From the NCBI GenBank assembly GCA_964421575.1, contig CAYQXI010000017.1, positions 1 to 11,520 on the forward strand: a DNA stretch of 11,520 nt, in the 5' to 3' direction. Made by a program: the position numbers and the translations under genes. The notes under the pieces were generated by a model. The model saw nothing but the letters and a program-made list of their open reading frames with translations, did no database searches and was not told where the DNA came from. The stretch is from JAAOZN01 sp964421575. GTDB taxonomy: Archaea > Thermoproteota > Nitrososphaeria > Nitrososphaerales > JAAOZN01. Of this stretch, positions 1 to 5,952 are shown piece after piece (the stretch's first letter is position 1; every line of letters begins with the position of its first letter).

Positions 1-19
1 CTCGAAGTGCTGGTTATGT

Positions 20-1339
20 GTGGAGTATAAAGAGCCTTATGGTAAAGGCGGCCTAAGCAGCCTAAGGACACATACCGCATCACAGCTCAGCGAAGATCAT
101 ATAGGGCAGAGTGTGAGGGTCGCCGGTTGGATCGAAGATATTCGCCCACTAGGCTCTCTAGCGTTCATAACTGTGCGGGACGCTTCTGGCCTAATACAGC
201 TCCTTCTCCGCAAAGAAATGGGCCAACTATATGAAGAGGCACTTAAGACCCCTCGCCAAAGCATAGTTAGTGCGTATGGTGTTGTGCAGAAGAGTCGAGC
301 AAAAGCGGTTAAAGTTGAGATCGAGGTCAAAGACTTTAAGGTACTCTCCTACGCAACACACCCCCTACCAATAGACCCAACAGGTAGAACACCCTCCACA
401 TTGGATCTGCGGATCAGCGCAAGAGCACTCGATCTAAGAAACCCTAGCGTGGCAGCAGTCTTCAAGATACGCCACACCGCGCTGCAATCTATAAGGCGTA
501 GCCTAATAAGTGAGGGTTTTCTTGAGGTTCAGACGCCTAAGATCATCGGTCAGGCTGCTGAGGGTGGTGCCACATTATTCGCGCTTGACTACTTTGGTCG
601 GCAAGCATTCTTGGCGCAGAGCCCCCAGCTATACAAGGAGCAGCTCACACTCGCCTTAGAAAGGGTCTTTGAAATCTCTAGCTTCTTTAGGGCGGAGAAG
701 TCGAATACAAGGAGGCACCTCAGCGAATTTGTGAGCGTTGACATCGAAGCAGCATACTATGATATGGAGGACGTGATGGGTGTCTGTGAGAGGATGGTTG
801 CACGCTGCATCGAAGATGTGTCGGAGCAGAATAAGGCTGAACTCGACATACTTAAGCATACACTGGAGAAACCAGACCTACCCTTCCCAAGACTAAGGTA
901 TGAAGATGCTATAAGAGATCTGCAGAAGGCTGGCTACGGAATAGAAGAGGGTGAAGACCTCACAGACTCAGCCCTAAAGGTTCTCGGCGAGATCCACAAA
1001 GGTTTCTACTTCATCACAGAGTGGCCGCCTCACCTCAAACCCTTCTACATAGATGTGGAGGGCGACCGCTCAAAATCCTTTGATCTACAGTATGGGGCGT
1101 TAGAACTTGCTTCCGGCGGTAGGAGGATCTCAGATAGGCGTAAACTTGAGGCTAGGATGGTGGAGCTAGGTTTAAACCCAGCATCCTTCTCAGAACACCT
1201 TAAAGTCTTCGACTGGGGTATGCCCCCACACTCAGGCTGGGGCTTAGGCTTGGACCGATTTATGATGGTGCTGACTGGAAAGGAGAATATCAGGGAAGTA
1301 GTGCTCTATCCACGAGATACGGTAACCCTCACGCCCTAG
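20..1339 (+). CDS. aspS: Aspartyl-tRNA synthetase, archaeal/eukaryal type (class IIb)
   Basis: Charges tRNA with aspartate in the cytoplasm. The N-terminal OB-fold anticodon-binding domain covers about residues 16-115 and contains VRVAGWIEDIRPLG. The class II catalytic core follows. Motif 2 is FFRAE...RHLSEF (222-237), the substrate loop is QSPQLYK (200-206), and motif 3 is GWGLGLDR (406-413), followed by VLYPRD (428-433). The ending LYPRD, where AsnRS usually has a PFPR-type ending, favours AspRS. At 439 residues the length is normal for the archaeal type, which lacks the bacterial GAD insertion. The start is GTG at 20. The frame is open to the left edge, so an upstream start cannot be excluded, but the residues after GTG lead directly into the conserved LRTHTASQLS region. 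Two residues reported to set tRNA-Asp versus tRNA-Asn discrimination appear atypical (see findings). The product is certain; whether it also charges tRNA-Asn is open. Confidence 0.95.
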   Translation: MEYKEPYGKGGLSSLRTHTASQLSEDHIGQSVRVAGWIEDIRPLGSLAFITVRDASGLIQLLLRKEMGQLYEEALKTPRQSIVSAYGVVQKSRAKAVKVEIEVKDFKVLSYATHPLPIDPTGRTPSTLDLRISARALDLRNPSVAAVFKIRHTALQSIRRSLISEGFLEVQTPKIIGQAAEGGATLFALDYFGRQAFLAQSPQLYKEQLTLALERVFEISSFFRAEKSNTRRHLSEFVSVDIEAAYYDMEDVMGVCERMVARCIEDVSEQNKAELDILKHTLEKPDLPFPRLRYEDAIRDLQKAGYGIEEGEDLTDSALKVLGEIHKGFYFITEWPPHLKPFYIDVEGDRSKSFDLQYGALELASGGRRISDRRKLEARMVELGLNPASFSEHLKVFDWGMPPHSGWGLGLDRFMMVLTGKENIREVVLYPRDTVTLTP

Positions 1340-1346
1340 CAACAAC

Positions 1347-1353
1347 TATAATA
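1347..1353 (+). promoter_or_regulatory. TATA-box-like element before the DUF763 gene
   Basis: The sequence TATAATA is centred about 30 bases before the TTG at 1380, inside a 40-base gap. An archaeal TATA box at this distance would place transcription within a few bases of the start codon, giving a leaderless or nearly leaderless mRNA. No Shine-Dalgarno sequence precedes the TTG, which fits. Judged by eye only. Confidence 0.45.
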
Positions 1354-1379
1354 GCCAACATCAGCATATTTTAGTTGAG

Positions 1380-2495
1380 TTGAGGAAAACTGGCGAAGTC
1401 TACCTTCCTCTACACTACGGTCACGCACCTCAGTGGCTCATTAAAAGAATGAGGGCGCTAGCGGACGCTATGCTGAAGATAATGTATAGGGAAGAGGGTG
1501 CATCCGGCATATTAAATAAGCTCAGCTCACCCCTTTGGTTTCAAGCCCTCGGATGTGTGCTCGGCTTCGATTGGCACTCTTCAGGCTTAACCACGGTAGT
1601 GTGTGGTGTGCTGAAGGATACGCTTAGATTTGAGGAGCACGGGGTAGAGGTTGCGGGTGGAAAGGGGAAGTCAGCGTTAAAGGCGCAGACAGACATAGAG
1701 AAGATCTGTGAAATCCTCTCTCTACCAGAACATAAAGTCAACGAGCTAAAGTACAGCAGCAGAATGGCAGCTAAAGTAGACACAGCAGCTATACAATGCA
1801 ACTACCCGATCTACCACCACGCAGTATTCATATCTGAGAGGGGTGAGTGGTGCATAATTCAGCAAGGGTTGAATGTAGAGGAGAGGTTAGCGAGGCGCTA
1901 CCATTGGCTTGGCACACAAGTAGAGAGCTTCGTCTGCACGCCACATAGTGGTATAGCAGCACCTAGATTAGAAGCGAGGGTGCTAGACATGACTGCAAAG
2001 GAGTCGGAAGAGGCTAGGCGAGTGGCGGTAGACCTTGTAAGGGGGAGGCCGGAGAACCTAATCAGCTCCATAAGGTTGTTGAGCGGGCAGCACGTACTGG
2101 ACAGCTGGGTCAAATTCCCTCAACCGACCGAAACCTACCCCAGCTTCGAAATGCCACAGCGGCTCGACTGGAGCATATTCAAGAAGCTGTATGATGTTCA
2201 ACCTAGAGATTACGAGGAGTTTCTAGCGGTTAGAGGCGTAGGCCCGGCTGTGGTGCGTGCACTAGCCCTTGTTTCGCAACTCATTTACGGTGCTCCACCC
2301 TCTTGGAGAGATCCGGCCAAGTTCACCTTTGCGCACGGAGGTAAGGATGGTATACCCTACCCCGTTGACCGAAGAGTTATGGATGAAACTATACGCAAAC
2401 TAAGGGGTTACTTAGAAGCGTCAGAAGCAGAAAGAGAGCATTTAAGAGAGGCGCTCAAAAGACTAGAAGCCCTAAGCCATAAGTGGGGGCTATAG
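1380..2495 (+). CDS. DUF763 family protein with helix-hairpin-helix-like motif
   Basis: A 371-residue protein of the DUF763 family (PF05559), which occurs in many archaea and some bacteria and has no established function known to me. The N-terminus RKTGEVYLPLHYGHAPQWL matches the family's typical LPLHYGKAP opening and supports the TTG start at 1380; the first internal Met is residue 24. The segment VRGVGPAVVRALALVS (284-299) has the GxG hairpin and flanking helices of a helix-hairpin-helix, which suggests nucleic-acid contact. A conserved-looking FAHGGKDGIPYPVDR block follows (317-331), then a charged, probably coiled-coil tail (about 345-367). No signal peptide or membrane segment is visible, so it is probably cytoplasmic. 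A DNA- or RNA-related role is inferred from the HhH-like segment alone. The 3' end overlaps the opposing deacetylase gene by six bases. Confidence 0.85.
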   Translation: MRKTGEVYLPLHYGHAPQWLIKRMRALADAMLKIMYREEGASGILNKLSSPLWFQALGCVLGFDWHSSGLTTVVCGVLKDTLRFEEHGVEVAGGKGKSALKAQTDIEKICEILSLPEHKVNELKYSSRMAAKVDTAAIQCNYPIYHHAVFISERGEWCIIQQGLNVEERLARRYHWLGTQVESFVCTPHSGIAAPRLEARVLDMTAKESEEARRVAVDLVRGRPENLISSIRLLSGQHVLDSWVKFPQPTETYPSFEMPQRLDWSIFKKLYDVQPRDYEEFLAVRGVGPAVVRALALVSQLIYGAPPSWRDPAKFTFAHGGKDGIPYPVDRRVMDETIRKLRGYLEASEAEREHLREALKRLEALSHKWGL

Positions 2496-3476
2496 CATAT
2501 AGCCGGGTGAAGTAGGCATATCCCATCTCGGCCCGAGGAAGGCCATAAGGACTGAGCTCCAAGCTGCTGCAGTATTCTTTTCATCGTAGCCACCGCCTCC
2601 CGTGGCTACTAGCCTACCCTTGCAGAAGTGGTGGGCTATTTCGTGAAGGACTTCCGCTGCGTGTCTGTGCGCCCTATAGGTGAATTTGAGGTGAGTTATA
2701 GGGTCGCCTTCTAACCCATCAGCACCACATTGGAAGAGAATCAGTTCTGGCTCAACCTTTCGAGCGAACTCCTCGACTTCCTTAAACGCTTCGACGAACT
2801 CTTTGTCGGTTGATTCTGGTGGTAGAGGTATGTTGAGTTTTGTTTTTGGTGCCCGCGGTGAGCCATCTTCTTCTCTGAAGCCTGTGCCCGGGTAGAGGTA
2901 TCTTCCGTCTTCGTGTATGTCCGCTATCCAAACTGTGGGATCATCGTAGAATTCGTAGAACACACCATCTCCGTGGTGTGCATCTATATCCACATACAAT
3001 ATCCTATTGAGACCATACTTCTTCTTAGCATATGCTATGGCTACGCCTATATCGTTAAAGACGCAGAACCCCGCTGCTCTATCTCTTCTTGCGTGGTGTA
3101 GCCCGCCTACTGGTATGAAGCAGTGCCCCACACTATCATTCATCACTTTATCAACAGCATCTACAACAGAGCCCACCACGTAGCTCGCTGCCTCAAAGAC
3201 GCCTTTAAAGGCTGGTGTGTCTCCATAATCAAGCAGCCCGCTACCTATCTCAGACATCCTCTTAACAAAATCTATGTACTCCCTTGTGTGGAAGAGTTCA
3301 AGCAACTCTTCAGACGCCAAGACTGGCTTCATAACCCTAATCTCTCTCCTCTCCAGAAGCCCAAGAATCTGAACAGCCTCCCAAAAAGAGGTGATGCGCT
3401 GCTTGTTGAACTTATGTGGGTCTGGGAAAGAGTAGCGTAACAGTTCTTCGCCGTAGTATAGTCCTATGTCGCCCAA
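2490..3476 (-). CDS. Zinc-dependent deacetylase, HDAC/AcuC superfamily
   Basis: A 328-residue arginase-fold deacetylase that would remove acetyl groups from lysine or a small amine such as a polyamine. The full active site is visible. His127-His128 form the general-base pair in GGLHHAR. GFCVFND (136-142) follows. Asp165 and His167 in DIDAHHGDG, with Asp253 in GADGLEGDP, are the expected zinc ligands. Tyr297 in GGGGY is the expected transition-state tyrosine. The length fits a single AcuC-like domain. The start is TTG at 3476, preceded at four bases by a purine-rich ribosome binding site (see separate entry). The gene begins 19 bases after the MobA-like gene ends, so they are probably co-transcribed. 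Substrates in archaea are largely unsettled; acetylated chromatin protein Alba is one proposed target. Family assignment is firm, substrate unknown. Confidence 0.92.
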   Translation of the reverse strand: MGDIGLYYGEELLRYSFPDPHKFNKQRITSFWEAVQILGLLERREIRVMKPVLASEELLELFHTREYIDFVKRMSEIGSGLLDYGDTPAFKGVFEAASYVVGSVVDAVDKVMNDSVGHCFIPVGGLHHARRDRAAGFCVFNDIGVAIAYAKKKYGLNRILYVDIDAHHGDGVFYEFYDDPTVWIADIHEDGRYLYPGTGFREEDGSPRAPKTKLNIPLPPESTDKEFVEAFKEVEEFARKVEPELILFQCGADGLEGDPITHLKFTYRAHRHAAEVLHEIAHHFCKGRLVATGGGGYDEKNTAAAWSSVLMAFLGPRWDMPTSPGYML

Positions 3477-3478
3477 GA

Positions 3479-3486
3479 CCCCTCCC
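3479..3486 (-). promoter_or_regulatory. Ribosome binding site for the HDAC-family gene
   Basis: Read on the minus strand, GGGAGGGG lies two bases before the TTG at 3476. Its GGAGG core is a good match to the anti-Shine-Dalgarno end of archaeal 16S rRNA and supports the TTG start. It lies in the 19-base gap after the MobA-like gene. Confidence 0.65.
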
Positions 3487-3495
3487 GATATCTTG

Positions 3496-4128
3496 TTATA
3501 TCTTGTATTTCAGGGTGACTTTTTCTCTAGCCTTAGCAAGATCCTCTGCGCTATCTATGGTAAAGAACGATTCGAGCTCCGGATCGAGTGGCTTGATTTC
3601 ATCCTCAACACTTACGTATCTTATAGAGTAAAGGTTATCCACGACAGAAAGCAGATTATCTTCGCTCTGATGCTTGGATGCTACGCTAATAAAGCTCTTT
3701 CTCCGATACACAGCCAAGAGCGGCTCTAACCTACCATTAGACCATTTCGGTAATGCAGCATCATACCCTTTCGCGAATTCAAAGAGCGCGTGTAACACAC
3801 TAGGTTTAAGAAAAGGCAAGTTCTCTCTAAGCACCAAGCAGTGCTCGCTTCTACTGGCCTTAAAGCCCATCAAAAGGCTTGATACAATGGTTGGGTTTCG
3901 GTTCTCTATTATGATCTTGACCCCAAAGGTCGATATCGCTTCTATTAGCTTAAGGCTAGGCTCTCTCCTAAAGATTACATAAATAGCGTCAGCAACTGTC
4001 CAAACAGCATCAAGCAGATATTCAAGCACCGTACTCTCCTCTTCTGGATAAAAGAACCTTTTAGGAAGCTTCTCCTCCTCTCTCCCCCATGCTGCCACTA
4101 TAGCACTTCTAGCTGGATGGTAACCCAA
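3496..4128 (-). CDS. Degenerate MobA-like nucleotidyltransferase (GT-A fold)
   Basis: A 210-residue protein that lines up with the MobA/MocA-like NTP-transferase fold. Family members move a nucleotide onto molybdopterin or a phosphosugar. Family-like pieces appear in order: SAIVAAWGREEEKLPK (8-23) at the nucleotide-binding loop, LVLRENLPFLKPSVL (98-112) where MobA has the metal-binding ACDMPFL segment, YDAALPK (122-128), LEPLLAVYR (134-142), and a C-terminal FFTIDSAEDLAKA (188-200) like the family's NTPEDL ending. Both catalytic pieces are altered. The LAGGxSxRMG loop has become VAAWGREEE, and the metal Asp of DMPF is replaced by Asn103. Its activity is therefore doubtful; a regulatory or repurposed role is possible. 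The start is TTG at 4128 with AGGTG seven bases upstream; an in-frame stop lies 12 bases before the TTG with no other start between. It is followed closely by the deacetylase gene. Confidence 0.7.
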   Translation of the reverse strand: MGYHPARSAIVAAWGREEEKLPKRFFYPEEESTVLEYLLDAVWTVADAIYVIFRREPSLKLIEAISTFGVKIIIENRNPTIVSSLLMGFKASRSEHCLVLRENLPFLKPSVLHALFEFAKGYDAALPKWSNGRLEPLLAVYRRKSFISVASKHQSEDNLLSVVDNLYSIRYVSVEDEIKPLDPELESFFTIDSAEDLAKAREKVTLKYKI

Positions 4129-4135
4129 TTCCCTA

Positions 4136-4140
4136 CACCT
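4136..4140 (-). promoter_or_regulatory. Ribosome binding site for the MobA-like gene
   Basis: Minus-strand AGGTG lies seven bases before the TTG at 4128. It supports that TTG as the start; there is no ATG until residue 87. Confidence 0.5.
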
Positions 4141-4218
4141 TTAAAGTAGATTACTTTGCCTACGCTGTTCAAGACGATACACTGCTGTAAGGTGCTCTCC
4201 CTCTGGATTAAAGCCTTT

Positions 4219-4533
4219 CTAACTTAATATAGCCTTAACTTTATCCTCCATGCTCCTAGGCTTATCTAACCTATCATCTATCTTTAGGTGCGCAACTATC
4301 CTTTTAGCCCCCGCCTCTCTAACCGCTTTATGAGCCCGCTTGAACGCCTCCAGTATCTGCTCTAAATCAGTTGCTTCCAAGATTGTACCCATTGGTGTTA
4401 GCTGAAGCCTAACTCCATCTACGCTCCGTATCGCTTCGATCGCCCTCTTTACATATGGACTTAGGCTTGTCCCTTCGCTTACTGGGAAGATGCTTATCTC
4501 TGCTATGATCGTAAGCCTCTTCTCTTCACTCAA
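4219..4533 (-). CDS. MTH1187-family thiamine-binding protein (PF01910, formerly DUF77)
   Basis: A small 104-residue cytoplasmic protein of the MTH1187/YkoF-like family. Members form ferredoxin-like oligomers, and some bind thiamine or related pyrimidines. The family pattern is clear: IIAEISIFPVSEGTSLSPYV (9-28), LTPMGTILEATDL (45-57), and AHLKIDDRLDKPRSMEDKV (81-99). The length is normal. The start is TTG at 4533, nine bases after the stop of the adenosine-specific kinase gene, with GGAG just upstream (4536-4539), so the two are very probably one transcript. After its TAG comes a 90-base gap before the MobA-like gene. The ligand is not provable from sequence. The nearest transporter, the ECF-type gene at 5159, is divergent and more likely linked to pantoate kinase. 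Confidence 0.85.
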   Translation of the reverse strand: MSEEKRLTIIAEISIFPVSEGTSLSPYVKRAIEAIRSVDGVRLQLTPMGTILEATDLEQILEAFKRAHKAVREAGAKRIVAHLKIDDRLDKPRSMEDKVKAILS

Positions 4534-4542
4534 TTCTCCAAT

Positions 4543-5034
4543 CTACCTCTTGTAGCCTATCTTTCTGAGGAAGGCTCTACGCTGCTCCTTATGCTCCTCT
4601 CCCTCAACACCCTTTGGTTTGATACCATCTATCACCCCAAGTATACCCCTACCCTGCTCTGTTTCAGCAACAATAACCTCTATGGGGTTAGCTGTGGCGC
4701 AGTGGATCGAAACAACCTCCTCAACCATCTTAACCCTATTCAGCACATTTATCGGATAAGCATTAGCCAAAAGTATGACAAACGTGTGTCCACAGGCTAT
4801 CTCTGCTGCGATCTCAACCGCCTTAGCCTCGAGCTCCTTATCATTACCATCGTGCCTAATCAGCGCTGGTCCGCTAGATTCACAAAACGCTAGCCCAAAC
4901 CTTATCGCTGTGCCGCTCGATGCCAGCGTCTCATATAGATCCTCAACCGTCTTTATGAAGTGGCTCTGACCAAGTATTATATTGGTCCCCTCGGGAACCT
5001 TTATCGGCACTACTTTTATCTCCAACCTAACCAC
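4543..5034 (-). CDS. Adenosine-specific kinase (PF04008, formerly DUF355)
   Basis: A 163-residue protein of the PF04008 family. A Pyrobaculum member of this family was structurally characterised and described as adenosine-specific; the family is unrelated to ribokinase-type adenosine kinases. The whole protein follows the family pattern: GQSHFIKTVEDLYE (22-35), FGLAFCESSGPALIRHDGND (46-65), ACGHTFVI (80-87), NAYPINVLNRVK (91-102), and HCATANPIEVIVAETEQGRG (111-130) followed by ILGVIDG (131-137). The length is normal. The start is GTG at 5034; the frame has no other start codon before the upstream stop at 5068-5070. A TATA-like box about 29 bases upstream suggests a leaderless transcript. It is the first gene of the leftward block and is followed after nine bases by the MTH1187 gene. 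A role in adenosine salvage is inferred from the family name. Confidence 0.88.
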   Translation of the reverse strand: MVRLEIKVVPIKVPEGTNIILGQSHFIKTVEDLYETLASSGTAIRFGLAFCESSGPALIRHDGNDKELEAKAVEIAAEIACGHTFVILLANAYPINVLNRVKMVEEVVSIHCATANPIEVIVAETEQGRGILGVIDGIKPKGVEGEEHKEQRRAFLRKIGYKR

Positions 5035-5058
5035 GTGATAATCTTCATAGGGTGGTAT

Positions 5059-5067
5059 GATATAAAA
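5059..5067 (-). promoter_or_regulatory. TATA-box-like element for the leftward operon
   Basis: On the minus strand the stretch TTTTATATC is centred about 29 bases before the GTG at 5034. That spacing would put transcription at or next to the start codon, and no Shine-Dalgarno sequence is present. It probably drives the adenosine-specific kinase and MTH1187 genes, and perhaps the two genes beyond them. Confidence 0.55.
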
Positions 5068-5103
5068 TTACCCGGTTCTCTTAACCACTATAAACCCATT
5101 TAG

Positions 5104-5117
5104 ATTCTTTTGAGAAT
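5104..5117. promoter_or_regulatory. Inverted repeat in divergent intergenic region (possible operator)
   Basis: ATTCT and AGAAT form a perfect five-base inverted repeat with a TTTG spacer. It lies between the two divergent transcription units, about 42 bases before the TTG of the membrane protein gene and just upstream of its A/T-rich promoter. Dyads of this size bind archaeal winged-helix regulators, but one this short in A/T-rich DNA can occur by chance. Confidence 0.25.
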
Positions 5118-5118
5118 G

Positions 5119-5136
5119 TATTAATTAACCAAATAA
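5119..5136 (+). promoter_or_regulatory. A/T-rich promoter region for the transporter-pantoate kinase pair
   Basis: An A/T-rich stretch containing TTAATTAA (5121-5128) and AAATAA (5131-5136) lies about 23-38 bases before the TTG at 5159, in the right place for a TATA box with a leaderless or very short-leader transcript. A second candidate, CTATAAA at 5088-5094, would give a leader of about 40 bases. I cannot choose between them by eye. Confidence 0.4.
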
Positions 5137-5158
5137 TCACAGGCTTCATATAGCCAAA

Positions 5159-5941
5159 TTGAAGGTTCAAGAGATCACCGCAGCAGCCCTCTGCGCAGCC
5201 CTATACGCAGTAGCTAAAGCAGCGACAGCCTTCATACCCACACCCTGGGGCATAGGTCAGTTCGCTCCCGGTGTGGTCGTCCCAGCCTTCTTCACGATCC
5301 TCTACGGCCCTCTAGTAGGAGCCTTGGGTGCTGGGATAGGGGTCTTCGTCGGCGACTTGTATCTCTCAACCTTCGGCTTAACCAACCCCTTCCTAAGCCT
5401 TATCGCTGGTGTGCCAGCTAACTTCATAGGCTTCTACCTGCTCGGCTGGTTGATGTATAGGTGGGGGAGCTGGAGGCTCTTCCTATGGGCTTCGCTAGCA
5501 GGCTTGGCTGTAGGCAACCTCATTGCAGCGTCGGTCGTGGTCTTCTACATATCCACCTTCCTAGGCGCTCTTTGGCCGCTTGATGTGCAGCTAGCAACAA
5601 CCATAGGCTTCACACTCTTCTGGATAACCACCATGCTCCCATTCGTGCTAGCCATAGTCCCAGCCTTGGTAAAAGCGGTCTCTAAATCTAGATTGAGCAG
5701 CCTAACCTCAGGCTCTTGGCTAAAGTGGAGGGCTGTATCCTCATCAACCACTGTGAAGGATTCGATCGCTGTAGCCGTTGTGTTTGGCGTAATCACCTTG
5801 ATCTTGGTAGCGACGCCTTTCGGCGATCTGCTCTTCACGACAGCCAAACTTGACTCCTTCCTTATAAAGTCGCTAACCGCGGTAACCGCCGTAACTACAC
5901 TCATCTTCGGCCCCTTAGTTGCGGTGTTAACAAAACCATAG
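5159..5941 (+). CDS. ECF-transporter S-component-like membrane protein, possible pantoate importer
   Basis: A 260-residue integral membrane protein with about seven hydrophobic segments (roughly 8-26, 37-66, 76-98, 107-133, 148-172, 201-222, 235-257). The N-terminal part resembles substrate-binding S components of energy-coupling factor vitamin transporters: an Ala-rich first helix, then GIGQFAPGVVVPAFFTILYG (31-50), PLVGALGAGIGVFVGDLY (51-68) and NPFLSLIAGVPANFIGF (76-92). A usual S component has six segments in about 180-200 residues; this one has a hydrophilic linker (about 173-200) and two extra C-terminal segments. No ECF ATPase or T component lies in the window, so it would have to use shared modules encoded elsewhere. 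The start is TTG at 5159. It ends 11 bases before pantoate kinase, so co-transcription is likely and suggests a substrate such as pantoate or a CoA precursor. Membrane location is certain, family likely, substrate inferred. Confidence 0.75.
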   Translation: MKVQEITAAALCAALYAVAKAATAFIPTPWGIGQFAPGVVVPAFFTILYGPLVGALGAGIGVFVGDLYLSTFGLTNPFLSLIAGVPANFIGFYLLGWLMYRWGSWRLFLWASLAGLAVGNLIAASVVVFYISTFLGALWPLDVQLATTIGFTLFWITTMLPFVLAIVPALVKAVSKSRLSSLTSGSWLKWRAVSSSTTVKDSIAVAVVFGVITLILVATPFGDLLFTTAKLDSFLIKSLTAVTAVTTLIFGPLVAVLTKP

Positions 5942-5945
5942 GGGG
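5940..5945 (+). promoter_or_regulatory. Ribosome binding site for pantoate kinase
   Basis: AGGGGG, overlapping the TAG stop of the membrane protein gene, lies seven bases before the TTG at 5953. It supports this start and translation coupled to the upstream gene. Confidence 0.5.
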
Positions 5946-5952
5946 TTGAAGT

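Noticed and set aside
25..31. TATA-like stretch GTATAAA near the left edge
   Set aside because: It falls within the first codons of aspS. If it were the aspS promoter, transcription would start past the only plausible start codon, and no in-frame start follows before the conserved domain.
3123..3440. Plus-strand open frame of about 105 codons opposite the deacetylase gene
   Set aside because: It is antisense to a protein with a complete conserved active site and its translation shows no recognisable pattern, so it is a shadow frame.
5035..5158. Possible riboswitch upstream of the vitamin-transporter-like gene
   Set aside because: Predicted transcription starts leave at most about 40 bases of leader, too short for known vitamin riboswitches, and I see no conserved riboswitch core.
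5545..5904. Minus-strand open frame of about 119 codons within the membrane protein gene
   Set aside because: It is rich in Val, Thr and Ser, as expected of an antisense read of a hydrophobic coding sequence, and has no motif or ribosome binding site.
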